From Gammaproteobacteria bacterium (GTDB lineage Bacteria; Pseudomonadota; Gammaproteobacteria; Steroidobacterales; XN24), in the NCBI GenBank assembly GCA_029287575.1, contig JARFQW010000042.1:1-64000 (forward strand): a stretch of 64,000 nt of DNA, given 5' to 3'. Shown piece after piece: positions 44,639 to 53,298 of the stretch (the stretch's first letter is position 1; each line of letters starts with the position of its first letter). The notes under the pieces were generated by a model, which saw only the letters and a list, made by a program, of their open reading frames with translations, was not told the origin of the DNA and made no database searches. The position numbers and the translations under genes are program-made.

Positions 44639-45031
44639 ATGATAGGGAAGAAACGACGGCTGCGTGATCAGTCAGACGGTCCGGCCACCATCATCGGCGA
44701 AACCGCGACGGTCCAGGGCGCCCTGGGCGGCAACGGTCACTTTGTCATCGAGGGTCACGTCGAGGGTGACAGCCAGCTCCATGGCCTGGTCACGCTGTCG
44801 GCCACCGGACGCTGGACCGGCAGTCTCGAAGCGACGGACGTGATCATCGCCGGAACACTCGACGGCGATCTTCGCGCCACGGGCAAGGTGGAAATCACTC
44901 CGTCCGCACGTATCGACGGGAGCGTGACGGGTGCAAGCATAGCCATTGCCGAAGGGGCGGTCATCGCCGGCGAAATCAAGGTGACACACGCTGAAGACGT
45001 GCATCACTTCCAGGAACGACGAAACAGCTAG
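44639..45031 (+). CDS. Bactofilin (polymer-forming cytoskeletal protein)
   Basis: 130 residues; ATG 44639. The core is the right-handed beta-helix of bactofilins, with hydrophobic positions every six or so residues (Ile-Ile-Gly-Glu-Thr-Ala-Thr-Val-Gln-Gly-Ala-Leu, Phe-Val-Ile-Glu-Gly-His-Val-Glu-Gly, Val-Ile-Ile-Ala-Gly-Thr-Leu-Asp-Gly-Asp-Leu). The N-terminus is basic and short, and the C-terminus is a short charged tail. Bactofilins polymerise into filaments that scaffold cell-shape and envelope enzymes. The gene is alone between fadD and the GGDEF-EAL gene. Confidence 0.94.
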   Translation: MIGKKRRLRDQSDGPATIIGETATVQGALGGNGHFVIEGHVEGDSQLHGLVTLSATGRWTGSLEATDVIIAGTLDGDLRATGKVEITPSARIDGSVTGASIAIAEGAVIAGEIKVTHAEDVHHFQERRNS

Positions 45032-45223
45032 CCTGGCGCCGTTCACTTCGCTGACCCCAGCCGCTACACTCTGAACGCGCGGCACGCTGGCTTGAACCGG
45101 AAGCGGTTCGGCCAGCAACAACAATCAACAACATGGCCGCGGCGGACACTCCAGAGGGGCGGGAGATGGTCGAGAGCTTACCCGGGGGCGGGCGACGCGC
45201 CGTTTGTGCTGCGCGGGATTCGT

Positions 45224-47113
45224 ATGCCTGATCGCACCACGGCTGTGGCTCTCTTCAGCATCATCGCCGCGATTGGTCTGGGGCTGCTCGCTCTAACGGG
45301 CGCTGTGAGCGCCACGCTGGCTGCCCCGGTAGCCGCGGTCCTGTGCCTGCTTGGCGGGTATCTGTTCGGCCGCATGGCCGGGGCCCCCACCCAATCGGGT
45401 GAGACCCACATGCCGGCCAATCAGGCCGCTCCCGGCCTGGACGCCCTTGTGGTCGAGGAGATCGGCGAGGGCGTTCTGACTCTCGACGACCAGGGCCGCA
45501 TCCGGCGGGCGAATGACGCCGCGGCTCAGCTGCTGGGACAGAGCGCGCCAGCGCTGAAGGGGCTTGCGCTCACCGACCTGATTGAAGAAGGCGCCGACCC
45601 GGTCCTGGATGGCGCGGGCTACCCGATTTCCAGCGGCCGAACCGTGCTGAAGCGCGCCGGCTCGGACCCGGTACCGGTCGCCTTCAGCTGCGTGGCACCC
45701 GAACCGGGCCGGCCGGAGGCCACAGCCGTGATTCTCCGGAGCCTGGCCAACGAGGATCGCTCGAAGAAGCGCATCCGCTACCTCGCGCGCTATGACTCCC
45801 TGACCCGGGTGGCAAACCGCATGGAGTTTCAGCATCGCCTGCAGCAGGCGATTGCCCGCGCAAGACGCAATGGCACCCGGCTGGCTCTGCTTTACGTGGA
45901 TATCGATCGTTTCAAGGACGTCAACGACCGTTTCGGCCACCTCGTCGGGGACCGCAGCCTGGAAATCATGGCCCGCCGCATCGTCGATTTCCTGGAGGAT
46001 TCCGATCTGGTCGGCCGGCTGGCGGGCGACGAGTTCGCCGTGCTCATCGAAGGGCTCCCGGCGGACAGCCAGGCCCGGGCCGGCCTTGCCGGCACGTCAC
46101 GCATGCTGCTCGACCGCATTGCCAACGAATTCCATGTGGAACGCCAGGAAATCTTTCTGACCGCCAGCATCGGCGTGGCCTGCTTCCCGGATGACGGGGA
46201 CAACGTCATCGACCTCATCCGCAATGCGGACGCCGCGATGTATCACGCAAAAAAGGCGGGCGGCAATACCTACGGGTTTTATGCCGCCGACATGAACGCC
46301 GACGCGGTCGATCGCCTGATGCTGAAAAGCGAGCTTCGCCGTGCCATGGAGCGGGATGAGTTCCTGGTACTTTATCAGCCCAAGGTGGACCTGCGCGACG
46401 GCCGTATCGCCGGCGCCGAGGCCCTCCTGCGCTGGAGCCACCCCAAACGCGGGGACGTGCCACCGGGGAAGTTCATCCCGCTTGCGGAGGAAGGGAGCCT
46501 GATATTCGAGATCGGCGAGTGGGTGCTGAACCGGGTTTGCAGCGACTATCTGGGCTGGCAGACCCGGCTGGCCTGGCCGGGCCGCGTCGCGGTGAACCTG
46601 TCGCTGAAACAGCTGCGCCAGCGTGACTTCGTCCAGCGTATCGAAGCCACCTTCGAGAAACATCGGCTGACGCCGTCTTGTGTCGAACTCGAGATCACCG
46701 AATCGACGCTGATGGACGACGGCGAAAAGACCTTGCACATGCTCGATCGCTTGTACGAACTCGGGCTGCATCTGTCCATCGACGATTTCGGTACGGGTTA
46801 CTCTTCGCTGAGCGCCCTGCAGCATTTTCCCATCGGCACTCTCAAGATCGACCAGTCGTTTGTCCAGGATGCCGGCGAAAACAGCGAGAGCCGGACCATC
46901 GTCACCACGATCATCAACATGGGCCGCAGCCTGAACATGGACGTCGTGGCCGAAGGCGTCGAAACCCGGGAGCAGCTGGAGATCCTGCGCCGACATGGTT
47001 GCACCTACGGCCAGGGACACCTGTTCGGTGCCGCACTGACCGCCACCGAGTACCGGGATCTTCTGCTCCGGCAGCAGCGCGGCGAGCGGCCCGACGAGGG
47101 ACTGTTCGCCTGA
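45224..47113 (+). CDS. GGDEF-EAL c-di-GMP protein with PAS domain
   Basis: 629 residues from ATG 45224. Two membrane helices (about 8-28 and 31-49), a PAS-like domain (about 75-170), then GGDEF with Ala267-Gly-Asp-Glu-Phe271 in place of the first Gly, and EAL with Glu399-Ala-Leu401, Asp-Asp-Phe-Gly-Thr-Gly-Tyr-Ser-Ser-Leu, Asn-Leu-Ser and Lys-Ile-Asp-Gln-Ser-Phe-Val all intact. The EAL domain should hydrolyse c-di-GMP; the GGDEF domain may still bind GTP or be weakly active. It is probably a membrane sensor that tunes motility or attachment. The 45032-45223 gap before it shows nothing I can name. Confidence 0.93.
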   Translation: MPDRTTAVALFSIIAAIGLGLLALTGAVSATLAAPVAAVLCLLGGYLFGRMAGAPTQSGETHMPANQAAPGLDALVVEEIGEGVLTLDDQGRIRRANDAAAQLLGQSAPALKGLALTDLIEEGADPVLDGAGYPISSGRTVLKRAGSDPVPVAFSCVAPEPGRPEATAVILRSLANEDRSKKRIRYLARYDSLTRVANRMEFQHRLQQAIARARRNGTRLALLYVDIDRFKDVNDRFGHLVGDRSLEIMARRIVDFLEDSDLVGRLAGDEFAVLIEGLPADSQARAGLAGTSRMLLDRIANEFHVERQEIFLTASIGVACFPDDGDNVIDLIRNADAAMYHAKKAGGNTYGFYAADMNADAVDRLMLKSELRRAMERDEFLVLYQPKVDLRDGRIAGAEALLRWSHPKRGDVPPGKFIPLAEEGSLIFEIGEWVLNRVCSDYLGWQTRLAWPGRVAVNLSLKQLRQRDFVQRIEATFEKHRLTPSCVELEITESTLMDDGEKTLHMLDRLYELGLHLSIDDFGTGYSSLSALQHFPIGTLKIDQSFVQDAGENSESRTIVTTIINMGRSLNMDVVAEGVETREQLEILRRHGCTYGQGHLFGAALTATEYRDLLLRQQRGERPDEGLFA

Positions 47114-47321
47114 GCCTGACTGGCGTCCCCGGCCGCGGCCAGCGCCGGCCGGGCCGGCCCCGAAGCGGCTGTGCCGAAGGCTGCTGCCCGCAAACTCCAG
47201 TCCGTCACGGTCGTCGCCAAACGCGAGCTTTCGAGGGGACTATTCTTGAAGCAGACAGGGGCGCGCGGCGCACGACGCCTTGCCCGGCCGTCCCCGTCCC
47301 GAGCGGCGAGAGTGAATCCCG

Positions 47322-48356
47322 ATGCGATGCATGGTGCTGAACAGCCCCGGCGAGGCCCTCCGGCCCCGGGTGTCCGATCTGCCGGAGCCCGGTGCGGGCG
47401 AGGTCCTTATCCGGATCGCCGCTTGCGGTGTCTGCCGCACCGACCTGCACCTCGTGGACGGCGAGCTGCCGCGCCCCGTACTGCCCATCGTTCCCGGCCA
47501 CGAAATCGTCGGCCGCATCGAGGCGTCAGGCCCCGGAGTGAAGCTCGAGCCGGGCCAGCGGGTCGGTGTACCCTGGCTGGGCTGGACCTGCGGAGTCTGC
47601 GAGTGCTGCCGGCGCGGCCAGGAAAACCTTTGCCCGCAGGCGCGCTTTACGGGCTACCAGATAGATGGAGGTTACGGCACCCATACCGTTGCGGATGCCC
47701 GGTTCGTGTTTCCGCTGCCCGAAACCTACAGCGATGCCGACGCCGCGCCGCTGCTGTGCGCCGGCCTGATCGGTTACCGAAGCCTGACTGCCGCCGGTGA
47801 AGAGGCCCGCCGTCTCGGTATCTATGGATTCGGCGCCGCTGCGCACATCATCGCCCAGGTGGCCCACTGGCAGGGCCGGGAGATCTACGCCTTTACTCGC
47901 CCGGGGGACGATGCCGCTCAGCGCTTTGCCCGTACGCTGGGTGCCGTCTGGACCGGCGGTTCGGATCAGGCGCCGCCAGAACCTCTGGACGCCGCGATCA
48001 TTTTCGCGCCGGCCGGGCCGCTGGTACCCCTCGCCCTGGCCGCCGTGCGCCCCGGCGGTACCGTAGTCTGCGGCGGCATCCACATGAGCGACATTCCGGC
48101 GTTTCCCTATCGGCTGCTCTGGGAGGAGCGGACGATCCGTTCGGTGGCCAATCTCACCCGCCGCGACGCGGTCGAGTTTCTCGAGCTGGCCCCGCGCGCC
48201 GGAGTTCACACCCGGACCACGACGTATCCGCTGGAGCAGGCGAACAGCGCGCTGGATGATCTGCGGTCCGGGCGGCTCACGGGCGCCGCGGTCCTGATTC
48301 CGGGCTCCGGCGCTGAACGAACCGAAAACAGACCAGCCGCGTCGGAGACTCAGTAG
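47322..48356 (+). CDS. Zinc-dependent alcohol dehydrogenase
   Basis: 344 residues. Catalytic zinc ligands are in Cys-Gly-Val-Cys-Arg-Thr-Asp and Pro-Gly-His-Glu, and the structural zinc cluster Cys-Gly-Val-Cys-Glu-Cys-Cys-x7-Cys follows; a Rossmann half contains Ile-Tyr-Gly-Phe-Gly-Ala-Ala-Ala. It belongs to the AdhP/YahK-like group of medium-chain dehydrogenases that oxidise primary alcohols or reduce aldehydes with NAD(P)H. The 47114-47321 gap before it is GC-rich and holds only small hairpins. Its end overlaps the lipocalin-like gene by 7 bases. Confidence 0.94.
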   Translation: MRCMVLNSPGEALRPRVSDLPEPGAGEVLIRIAACGVCRTDLHLVDGELPRPVLPIVPGHEIVGRIEASGPGVKLEPGQRVGVPWLGWTCGVCECCRRGQENLCPQARFTGYQIDGGYGTHTVADARFVFPLPETYSDADAAPLLCAGLIGYRSLTAAGEEARRLGIYGFGAAAHIIAQVAHWQGREIYAFTRPGDDAAQRFARTLGAVWTGGSDQAPPEPLDAAIIFAPAGPLVPLALAAVRPGGTVVCGGIHMSDIPAFPYRLLWEERTIRSVANLTRRDAVEFLELAPRAGVHTRTTTYPLEQANSALDDLRSGRLTGAAVLIPGSGAERTENRPAASETQ

Positions 48357-49489
48357 CCCGTCATTTCCAGGTAGCCCACCCCGCGCTCACCGCGCGAGCC
48401 GGTGACCGACACCGCACCCTCCCAATAGGCCACGTTGAGGTTCATTTCCTGTGCGGGCAGCCGCGCGGCGATCTCCAGGTCGAGGTTCAGGGAGTCGATC
48501 CGCATCCGCCAGGACACCGGGTATCGACGGCCGGTTTCGGAACTGCGCCACCACTTCCGGGGCTTAAGCCGCACATCGGCCGGAGCGATCCCTCGGCGGG
48601 TCCCGTCGGCCGCCACGAGGGCACCCTGGCTGAACGGACCCCGGCCGCCGTCCTCCCTCCGGAGCTGGTAGAACATCAGGTCCCGGCCGTCATCAAGCTG
48701 AAGGGCGAACCAGTCCCACCCCGCCAGGTCGTCACCGAGGGCGCTCGTGCTCCATTCACGGTCCATCCAGGCACTGCCGGTGACCTCGTGCGCCTCCCCG
48801 TCGAGAACCACCTGGCCACGAGCTTCCAGGCGTGTGTACGCGTAGTAGTGAGACGCATTGCCCGGTTCGCGGCCTTTCTGGCTGTAGCCTTGTTCACCCT
48901 GCAGTACCAGCGGCTTGGCGGGGCTGAGATCCAGCTCGACAGCGTAGTCGTCCTCCCGGGCGGACAGGCGCATCGGAAACGGCCCGTCCCCGCCTGCGGC
49001 GCTGGCGCTCCAGTCGTACAGCCAGACCCTGAAGGGATCGGCACTCGCGCCGGCCAGGCCGGCCCCTCCGCGCGCGAACCGTTCGGACTTGAGCAGGGCC
49101 TGACCCTCGGTGTCGGTGACCGCGAAATGGGCCATCCACGCCTGATTCGTGCCCCACTCCGACGCCCGGAGCGCGGCCTCGGGGGTCAGCGCAAACCGAA
49201 AGATCGTAAACATGAAGCCGAAATGGCGGCCGGCATCTCCCTCGAGGTTTCCGGTGAAGTACCACCATTCGGACTGGTACCGGGGATGGGCACCGTGGTC
49301 TTGGGGAAACGCGAGCCGGTGCCCCGGCTGAGCGCGCGCAAACCCCTCACCGGCACCCGCGCCGAGATAGTCCGCCACCCGGGCCCCGGTGGGCTCCTTC
49401 CCCGCCCCGCAGGCGGACAGCAGTCCGGAGATCACGAGCGCCAGTAGCGGGCGGCGAAACGACCTCGACATGGGTTCCGGCCCGCTCAT
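48350..49489 (-). CDS. AttH/CrtC-like lipocalin lipoprotein
   Basis: 379 residues from ATG 49489; ATG 49471 is an alternative. A lipobox (Leu-Leu-Ser-Ala-Cys) makes it a lipoprotein. The Pro-His-Pro/Gln-Ser-Glu-Trp-Trp-Tyr-Phe-Thr-Gly-Asn-Leu sequence is the mark of the AttH/carotenoid 1,2-hydratase (CrtC) fold, a double lipocalin, and later Ser-Ala-Trp-Met-Asp-Arg-Glu-Trp-Ser and Trp-Asp-Trp-Phe-Ala-Leu-Gln-Leu-Asp-Asp-Gly fit too. It overlaps FtsX-like permease by ATGA and so ends an ABC operon; such trios are known in several proteobacteria. Ligand and role unknown. Confidence 0.93.
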   Translation of the reverse strand: MSGPEPMSRSFRRPLLALVISGLLSACGAGKEPTGARVADYLGAGAGEGFARAQPGHRLAFPQDHGAHPRYQSEWWYFTGNLEGDAGRHFGFMFTIFRFALTPEAALRASEWGTNQAWMAHFAVTDTEGQALLKSERFARGGAGLAGASADPFRVWLYDWSASAAGGDGPFPMRLSAREDDYAVELDLSPAKPLVLQGEQGYSQKGREPGNASHYYAYTRLEARGQVVLDGEAHEVTGSAWMDREWSTSALGDDLAGWDWFALQLDDGRDLMFYQLRREDGGRGPFSQGALVAADGTRRGIAPADVRLKPRKWWRSSETGRRYPVSWRMRIDSLNLDLEIAARLPAQEMNLNVAYWEGAVSVTGSRGERGVGYLEMTGY

Positions 49490-51996
49490 TCGTCGCGCAG
49501 CCCGGCAGCCGTCGCGGTCCGGATGGTCCGCCATGCCGGCCAGGCGCCCGCCAGCAGCGCGGCAACCACCGAAAGAAGCAGCGCCTGGCCGAGGATCATC
49601 GGCTCGAGGGAAAAATCCATGCTCCACCCGAAGGACCGCGCGTTGATCACGAACACGAGCAGCGCCGCCAGAATAATGCCCACGGGCAGGGCGAGCAGGC
49701 CGGCCCCCAGGCCCATCAGCCCCGTCTGACCCAGTATCAGCCCGATCAGTCCGCGTGGCGTCCATCCAACGGCCCGCAAGACGCTCAGCTCCCTGATGCG
49801 CTCGAGCTGCAGCGCCTGCAGCGCGCTGAGCATGCCGAGAAACGCAACCAGCCCCACCAGCAGCTGCAGGACCCTCGTGATCGTGAAGGTCCGGTCGAAA
49901 ATCTCGAGAGAGATCTGACGGATTTCAGCGTTCGCGGCGAATTCCAGGCCCGCATGGGCGGCAAGAAACGATTCGAGACGGGGCCGCAGCACGTCGCGCT
50001 GACCTTCCTCGGCCATGATTCCGATTCCCTGCAGGCCGGGATCGTTCCAGGTCGAGCGATAGTGTTCCAGCGAGAACATGGCGGATCCCTGATCGCTCGA
50101 GTAGTCGATGAAGACGCCGGTGACCAGCCATGACCGCGGACCGTCCGGGGTCGGCAGGCTCAGCGTGTCTCCGACGACCAGCCCGCGTTTGCGCGCGAAC
50201 GGCTCCGAGAGCAGCACCCCGGTTCCGTCCAGGAAACTGGCGACCGCCGTCTCCCTGTCCCCTTCGAGAAACGTGATCGTCAGGTCCCGCGAGCCGGGAT
50301 CAACCGCCCAGAGCCGGACCTGCCCGTCGCCGGTGGTGAGCCGACGACGCTGGGAGCGAGTCACATCCGCTACGCCGGGAACCTCGGCCAGTTCCGCGAC
50401 AAACGCATCCACGTCACTGCCACCCGCCTCGAACGCCTCGTCAATCGCGAAATAGAAATCTGAGGTCAGCGTCTGCTGCAGCCACTGATCAACGCTGCCC
50501 CGGAAGCTGGCGATCATGAGACCGACCCCGACGACCGTGGAGATCGCCACGGTGAGCGCTGCTACCGCCACGCCGGTTCGGCTCAGCGAGGCCGTCACGC
50601 CTCGTGCTGCCAACCGCGTTACCTGACCGCCCCCGTCCCGGGCCATTCGCTCCGTTGCCGCCATGAGGGCCGCCAGACCGGGAGGCGTGCACAAGGCGGC
50701 CGCAACCACTACGGCAAACAGGCCGGCAAAAGAGAGCACCAGAGAATCGGTGCCGGCGCGCAGGAGCAGCCAGCCGAGAAAAGCCAGCGCAAGGCCACCG
50801 GCCGCCAGCCACGGGAGCTGCCGGCGAATTCGCCGCTCCAGCGACGCCCGGGTCAGCATGGAACGGGGCGCCGTTCTCGCCGCTTCGACCGCCGGAGGAA
50901 CCGCCGCGAGCAGAGACGTGCCAAGCCCCAGCAGCAGCGCCTTCAGGAGTGACAGGGGCGGAATGCCCGCCGACTGCACCTGCACGCGAAAATACAGATC
51001 GTCCACCGTACGCAGAACCAGCGACGTCAGACCAACGCCGAGAACAAGCCCGAGAACAATCCCCACCAGCGTCCCCGGGACACCCACCAGAAGGGCTTCG
51101 TACAGGGTGTTACGAAACAGCTGGCCGGGAGCGACGCCAAGACTCCGGGCCGTCCCGAACGTCGTTCTGCGCCTCACCACGAGAAACGACAGTGTGCTGT
51201 AGACCAGAAAGGCCCCGACCAGGAGCGCCAGAAGGCTGAGCGCCAGCAGATTGATACGGAAGGCGCGGGTCATCTGGTCAAGGCTGCTGGCCTGGGCTGC
51301 CGTGGGGATCAGCTCCAGGCCCTGAGGCAGCCAGTCCTTCACCCGCTGCTCGCCGTCGGCGTCCAGGATCAGGTCGATGCGTGACAGCTGACCGACCCGG
51401 CCAAGCAATTCCTGGGCAGCGGCCATGTCCGCGAACAACAAGCCGTCGGCACCCCGCGACCGGGCATCATCCAGTTCGAGCAACGCGCCGATCTCGAGGG
51501 CCGTGGGGGCTGCGGCGTCGTCCATTGGCACCCGGCTGCCGACGGAGAGTCCCCGTGCCCGCGCGGCCTGGCGGGTCATGGCCACCGTGCCCGGACGGGT
51601 CAGTAACGCCGTCAGGTCGATGCCGTCCGCCCCGGTGTCCAGGTAATCGCGAAACGGCCCCTCGGCAAAGGAGTCGATGCCGATCAGGCTGAACGTCTCG
51701 CCACCGGCCCGGATACGGCCCTCCAGCACCGGTGCGGCGGCGGCCACGCCCAGCTCCACCCTGAGCCGGGTGTATATCTCATCCGCCAGGAAGGGATCTG
51801 CCGGCACCGCCTGGTGCGTCGCCCTGCCGACCACCAGTTCGCGGGATGCATCGAACGCCTTGCGAGCACCACCGGCGGCGATGTCCACCCCCAGAACCAC
51901 CGCCACGCCGAGGGCCACACCCGCTACCGAGAGTGCGTACTGCCAGGGATGGCGAAGCAGGAATCGCAGACCCGCCCGCTGCAGAAGCCGGCTCAT
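49486..51996 (-). CDS. FtsX/MacB-type ABC transporter permease
   Basis: 836 residues from ATG 51996, sharing ATGA with the ATPase gene. It has two tandem FtsX-type modules: membrane helices at the N-terminus, near 250-400, and at the C-terminus (about 700-830), with two large periplasmic loops. It resembles the LolC/E-like or AttF-like permeases that move lipids or lipoproteins by mechanotransmission. With the ATPase before it and the AttH-like lipoprotein after it, it likely forms an envelope export/insertion system for an unknown hydrophobic cargo. Confidence 0.92.
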   Translation of the reverse strand: MSRLLQRAGLRFLLRHPWQYALSVAGVALGVAVVLGVDIAAGGARKAFDASRELVVGRATHQAVPADPFLADEIYTRLRVELGVAAAAPVLEGRIRAGGETFSLIGIDSFAEGPFRDYLDTGADGIDLTALLTRPGTVAMTRQAARARGLSVGSRVPMDDAAAPTALEIGALLELDDARSRGADGLLFADMAAAQELLGRVGQLSRIDLILDADGEQRVKDWLPQGLELIPTAAQASSLDQMTRAFRINLLALSLLALLVGAFLVYSTLSFLVVRRRTTFGTARSLGVAPGQLFRNTLYEALLVGVPGTLVGIVLGLVLGVGLTSLVLRTVDDLYFRVQVQSAGIPPLSLLKALLLGLGTSLLAAVPPAVEAARTAPRSMLTRASLERRIRRQLPWLAAGGLALAFLGWLLLRAGTDSLVLSFAGLFAVVVAAALCTPPGLAALMAATERMARDGGGQVTRLAARGVTASLSRTGVAVAALTVAISTVVGVGLMIASFRGSVDQWLQQTLTSDFYFAIDEAFEAGGSDVDAFVAELAEVPGVADVTRSQRRRLTTGDGQVRLWAVDPGSRDLTITFLEGDRETAVASFLDGTGVLLSEPFARKRGLVVGDTLSLPTPDGPRSWLVTGVFIDYSSDQGSAMFSLEHYRSTWNDPGLQGIGIMAEEGQRDVLRPRLESFLAAHAGLEFAANAEIRQISLEIFDRTFTITRVLQLLVGLVAFLGMLSALQALQLERIRELSVLRAVGWTPRGLIGLILGQTGLMGLGAGLLALPVGIILAALLVFVINARSFGWSMDFSLEPMILGQALLLSVVAALLAGAWPAWRTIRTATAAGLRDE

Positions 51997-52694
51997 CCGC
52001 TGGCCGCCGGCAACGGCTCGTCGGTCAGATGACCGTCCCGGATACTGAATACCCTGTCGGCAATGCCGACGACTTCCGGGCTGTGGGTCGCCATAACCAG
52101 CGTGGCGCCCTCGCGCCTGCACAAATCGTCCATCAGATCCAGAACACTTTGGGCGGTATCCAGGTCCAGATTGCCGGTCGGCTCATCGGCCACCAGAAGT
52201 CCGGGCTGATGCACGAGAGCGCGGGCCACGGCCACCCGCTGCTGCTCGCCGCCGGACAGCTCCTCCGGAAACGCCTCAGGGCGGTCCCCGAGGCCGACGC
52301 GCCGCAGCCAATCCGCGGCCTGGCGCCGCGCGCGGCTGCCCGACTGGTCCGTTAGCTCCAGCGGCAACAGGACGTTTTCCAGCGCAGTGAGCGTTGGAAT
52401 GAGATTGAAGAACTGAAACACGAATCCGATCCGGTGCCGGCGCAGCAGGGCCAGCTCGGTCTCGCTGAGTCCGGCCACATCCTGACCGTCCAGCAGCACC
52501 CGGCCGCGAGTCGGGTGATCCAGACAGCCCACCAGGTTCAGCAGCGTGGACTTGCCGGATCCGCTCCGGCCGACCAGAACGGCGAACTGGCCCCGGGGGA
52601 TATCGGCGCTGACATCCTGCAGCACGGCGCGGGCACCGGCCGGGCCGGGATACTCCTTGGTCACAGACTCCAGCCGGATATGGATGTCGTTCAT
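51993..52694 (-). CDS. ABC transporter ATPase (LolD/MacB-type)
   Basis: 233 residues. Walker A Gly-Arg-Ser-Gly-Ser-Gly-Lys-Ser-Thr, Q-loop Val-Phe-Gln-Phe-Phe, signature Leu-Ser-Gly-Gly-Glu-Gln-Gln-Arg, Walker B [12 protein letters not shown] and H-loop Ala-Thr-His-Ser are complete; Glu-Pro-Thr-Gly-Asn-Leu-Asp marks the LolD/MacB/FtsE group. ATG 52694 has a weak ribosome binding site. It powers the FtsX permease encoded behind it. First gene of ATPase / FtsX / AttH. Confidence 0.94.
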   Translation of the reverse strand: MNDIHIRLESVTKEYPGPAGARAVLQDVSADIPRGQFAVLVGRSGSGKSTLLNLVGCLDHPTRGRVLLDGQDVAGLSETELALLRRHRIGFVFQFFNLIPTLTALENVLLPLELTDQSGSRARRQAADWLRRVGLGDRPEAFPEELSGGEQQRVAVARALVHQPGLLVADEPTGNLDLDTAQSVLDLMDDLCRREGATLVMATHSPEVVGIADRVFSIRDGHLTDEPLPAASG

Positions 52695-52770
52695 CGTTTC
52701 ACTGCCCACCGCGCCATGAGAATCCGGGGCCCAACACTCTCCGACCGCCCGGAGCGAAGTGTTCGCAGAA

Positions 52771-53298
52771 TCAGCGTTCCCGGTTTTCGCGGCGCCAGTC
52801 CCAGGGCGGCACCCGCTCGTGTTCCGGAAGAGACCACAGGCCGATGCGGCTCCTGCGGGCCGCCGCTTCCAGGCGGAGCAACTGCGGATCGTCCGTGTAC
52901 TGCCGATAGACCCAGCTGTGCCCGAGACGAACCTGCTCCGCATTAATGTCCATGCCGTCGCGAGCACGCTGGACGCGGGCCACGATCCGATCGTACCGAT
53001 CGATGTCCTCGATCTCCAGGCGAACCGTCTCCCCCTCGATCAGGTCGGTTAGGGCAGCACGGCTGCGGCGGTTCCAGCCCTGTCCTCGCTCCGGACTGTC
53101 GATACCGAACAGCCTGACCTCCGCATCGCCGCCGTCCGTCTTCATCACGAAGCTGTCGCCGTCCAGGACGCGAAGAACATGTCCTTCGGACGGCTGCCGG
53201 CCGTACTGCAGCCAGACCAGCAGCGCGAGCATGGCGAACAGCAGCGCGGCGGATTGCCACAGGGGCCGATGCCGTTGCCGCCGTGGCCTGACGCTCAC
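52771..53298 (-). CDS. Thermonuclease family protein (SNase-like), membrane-anchored
   Basis: 175 residues. A membrane helix (about 15-31) precedes an SNase domain: Val-Leu-Asp-Gly-Asp-Ser-Phe, Val-Arg-Leu-Phe-Gly-Ile-Asp-Ser-Pro-Glu, and the later Asp-Arg-Tyr-Asp-Arg-Ile-Val-Ala-Arg-Val, which supply the Asp, Arg and Glu catalytic and calcium positions. A nuclease facing the periplasm is expected. Its start overlaps the lipase-like gene stop by 4 bases (53295-53298), so they are coupled. Confidence 0.92.
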   Translation of the reverse strand: MSVRPRRQRHRPLWQSAALLFAMLALLVWLQYGRQPSEGHVLRVLDGDSFVMKTDGGDAEVRLFGIDSPERGQGWNRRSRAALTDLIEGETVRLEIEDIDRYDRIVARVQRARDGMDINAEQVRLGHSWVYRQYTDDPQLLRLEAAARRSRIGLWSLPEHERVPPWDWRRENRER

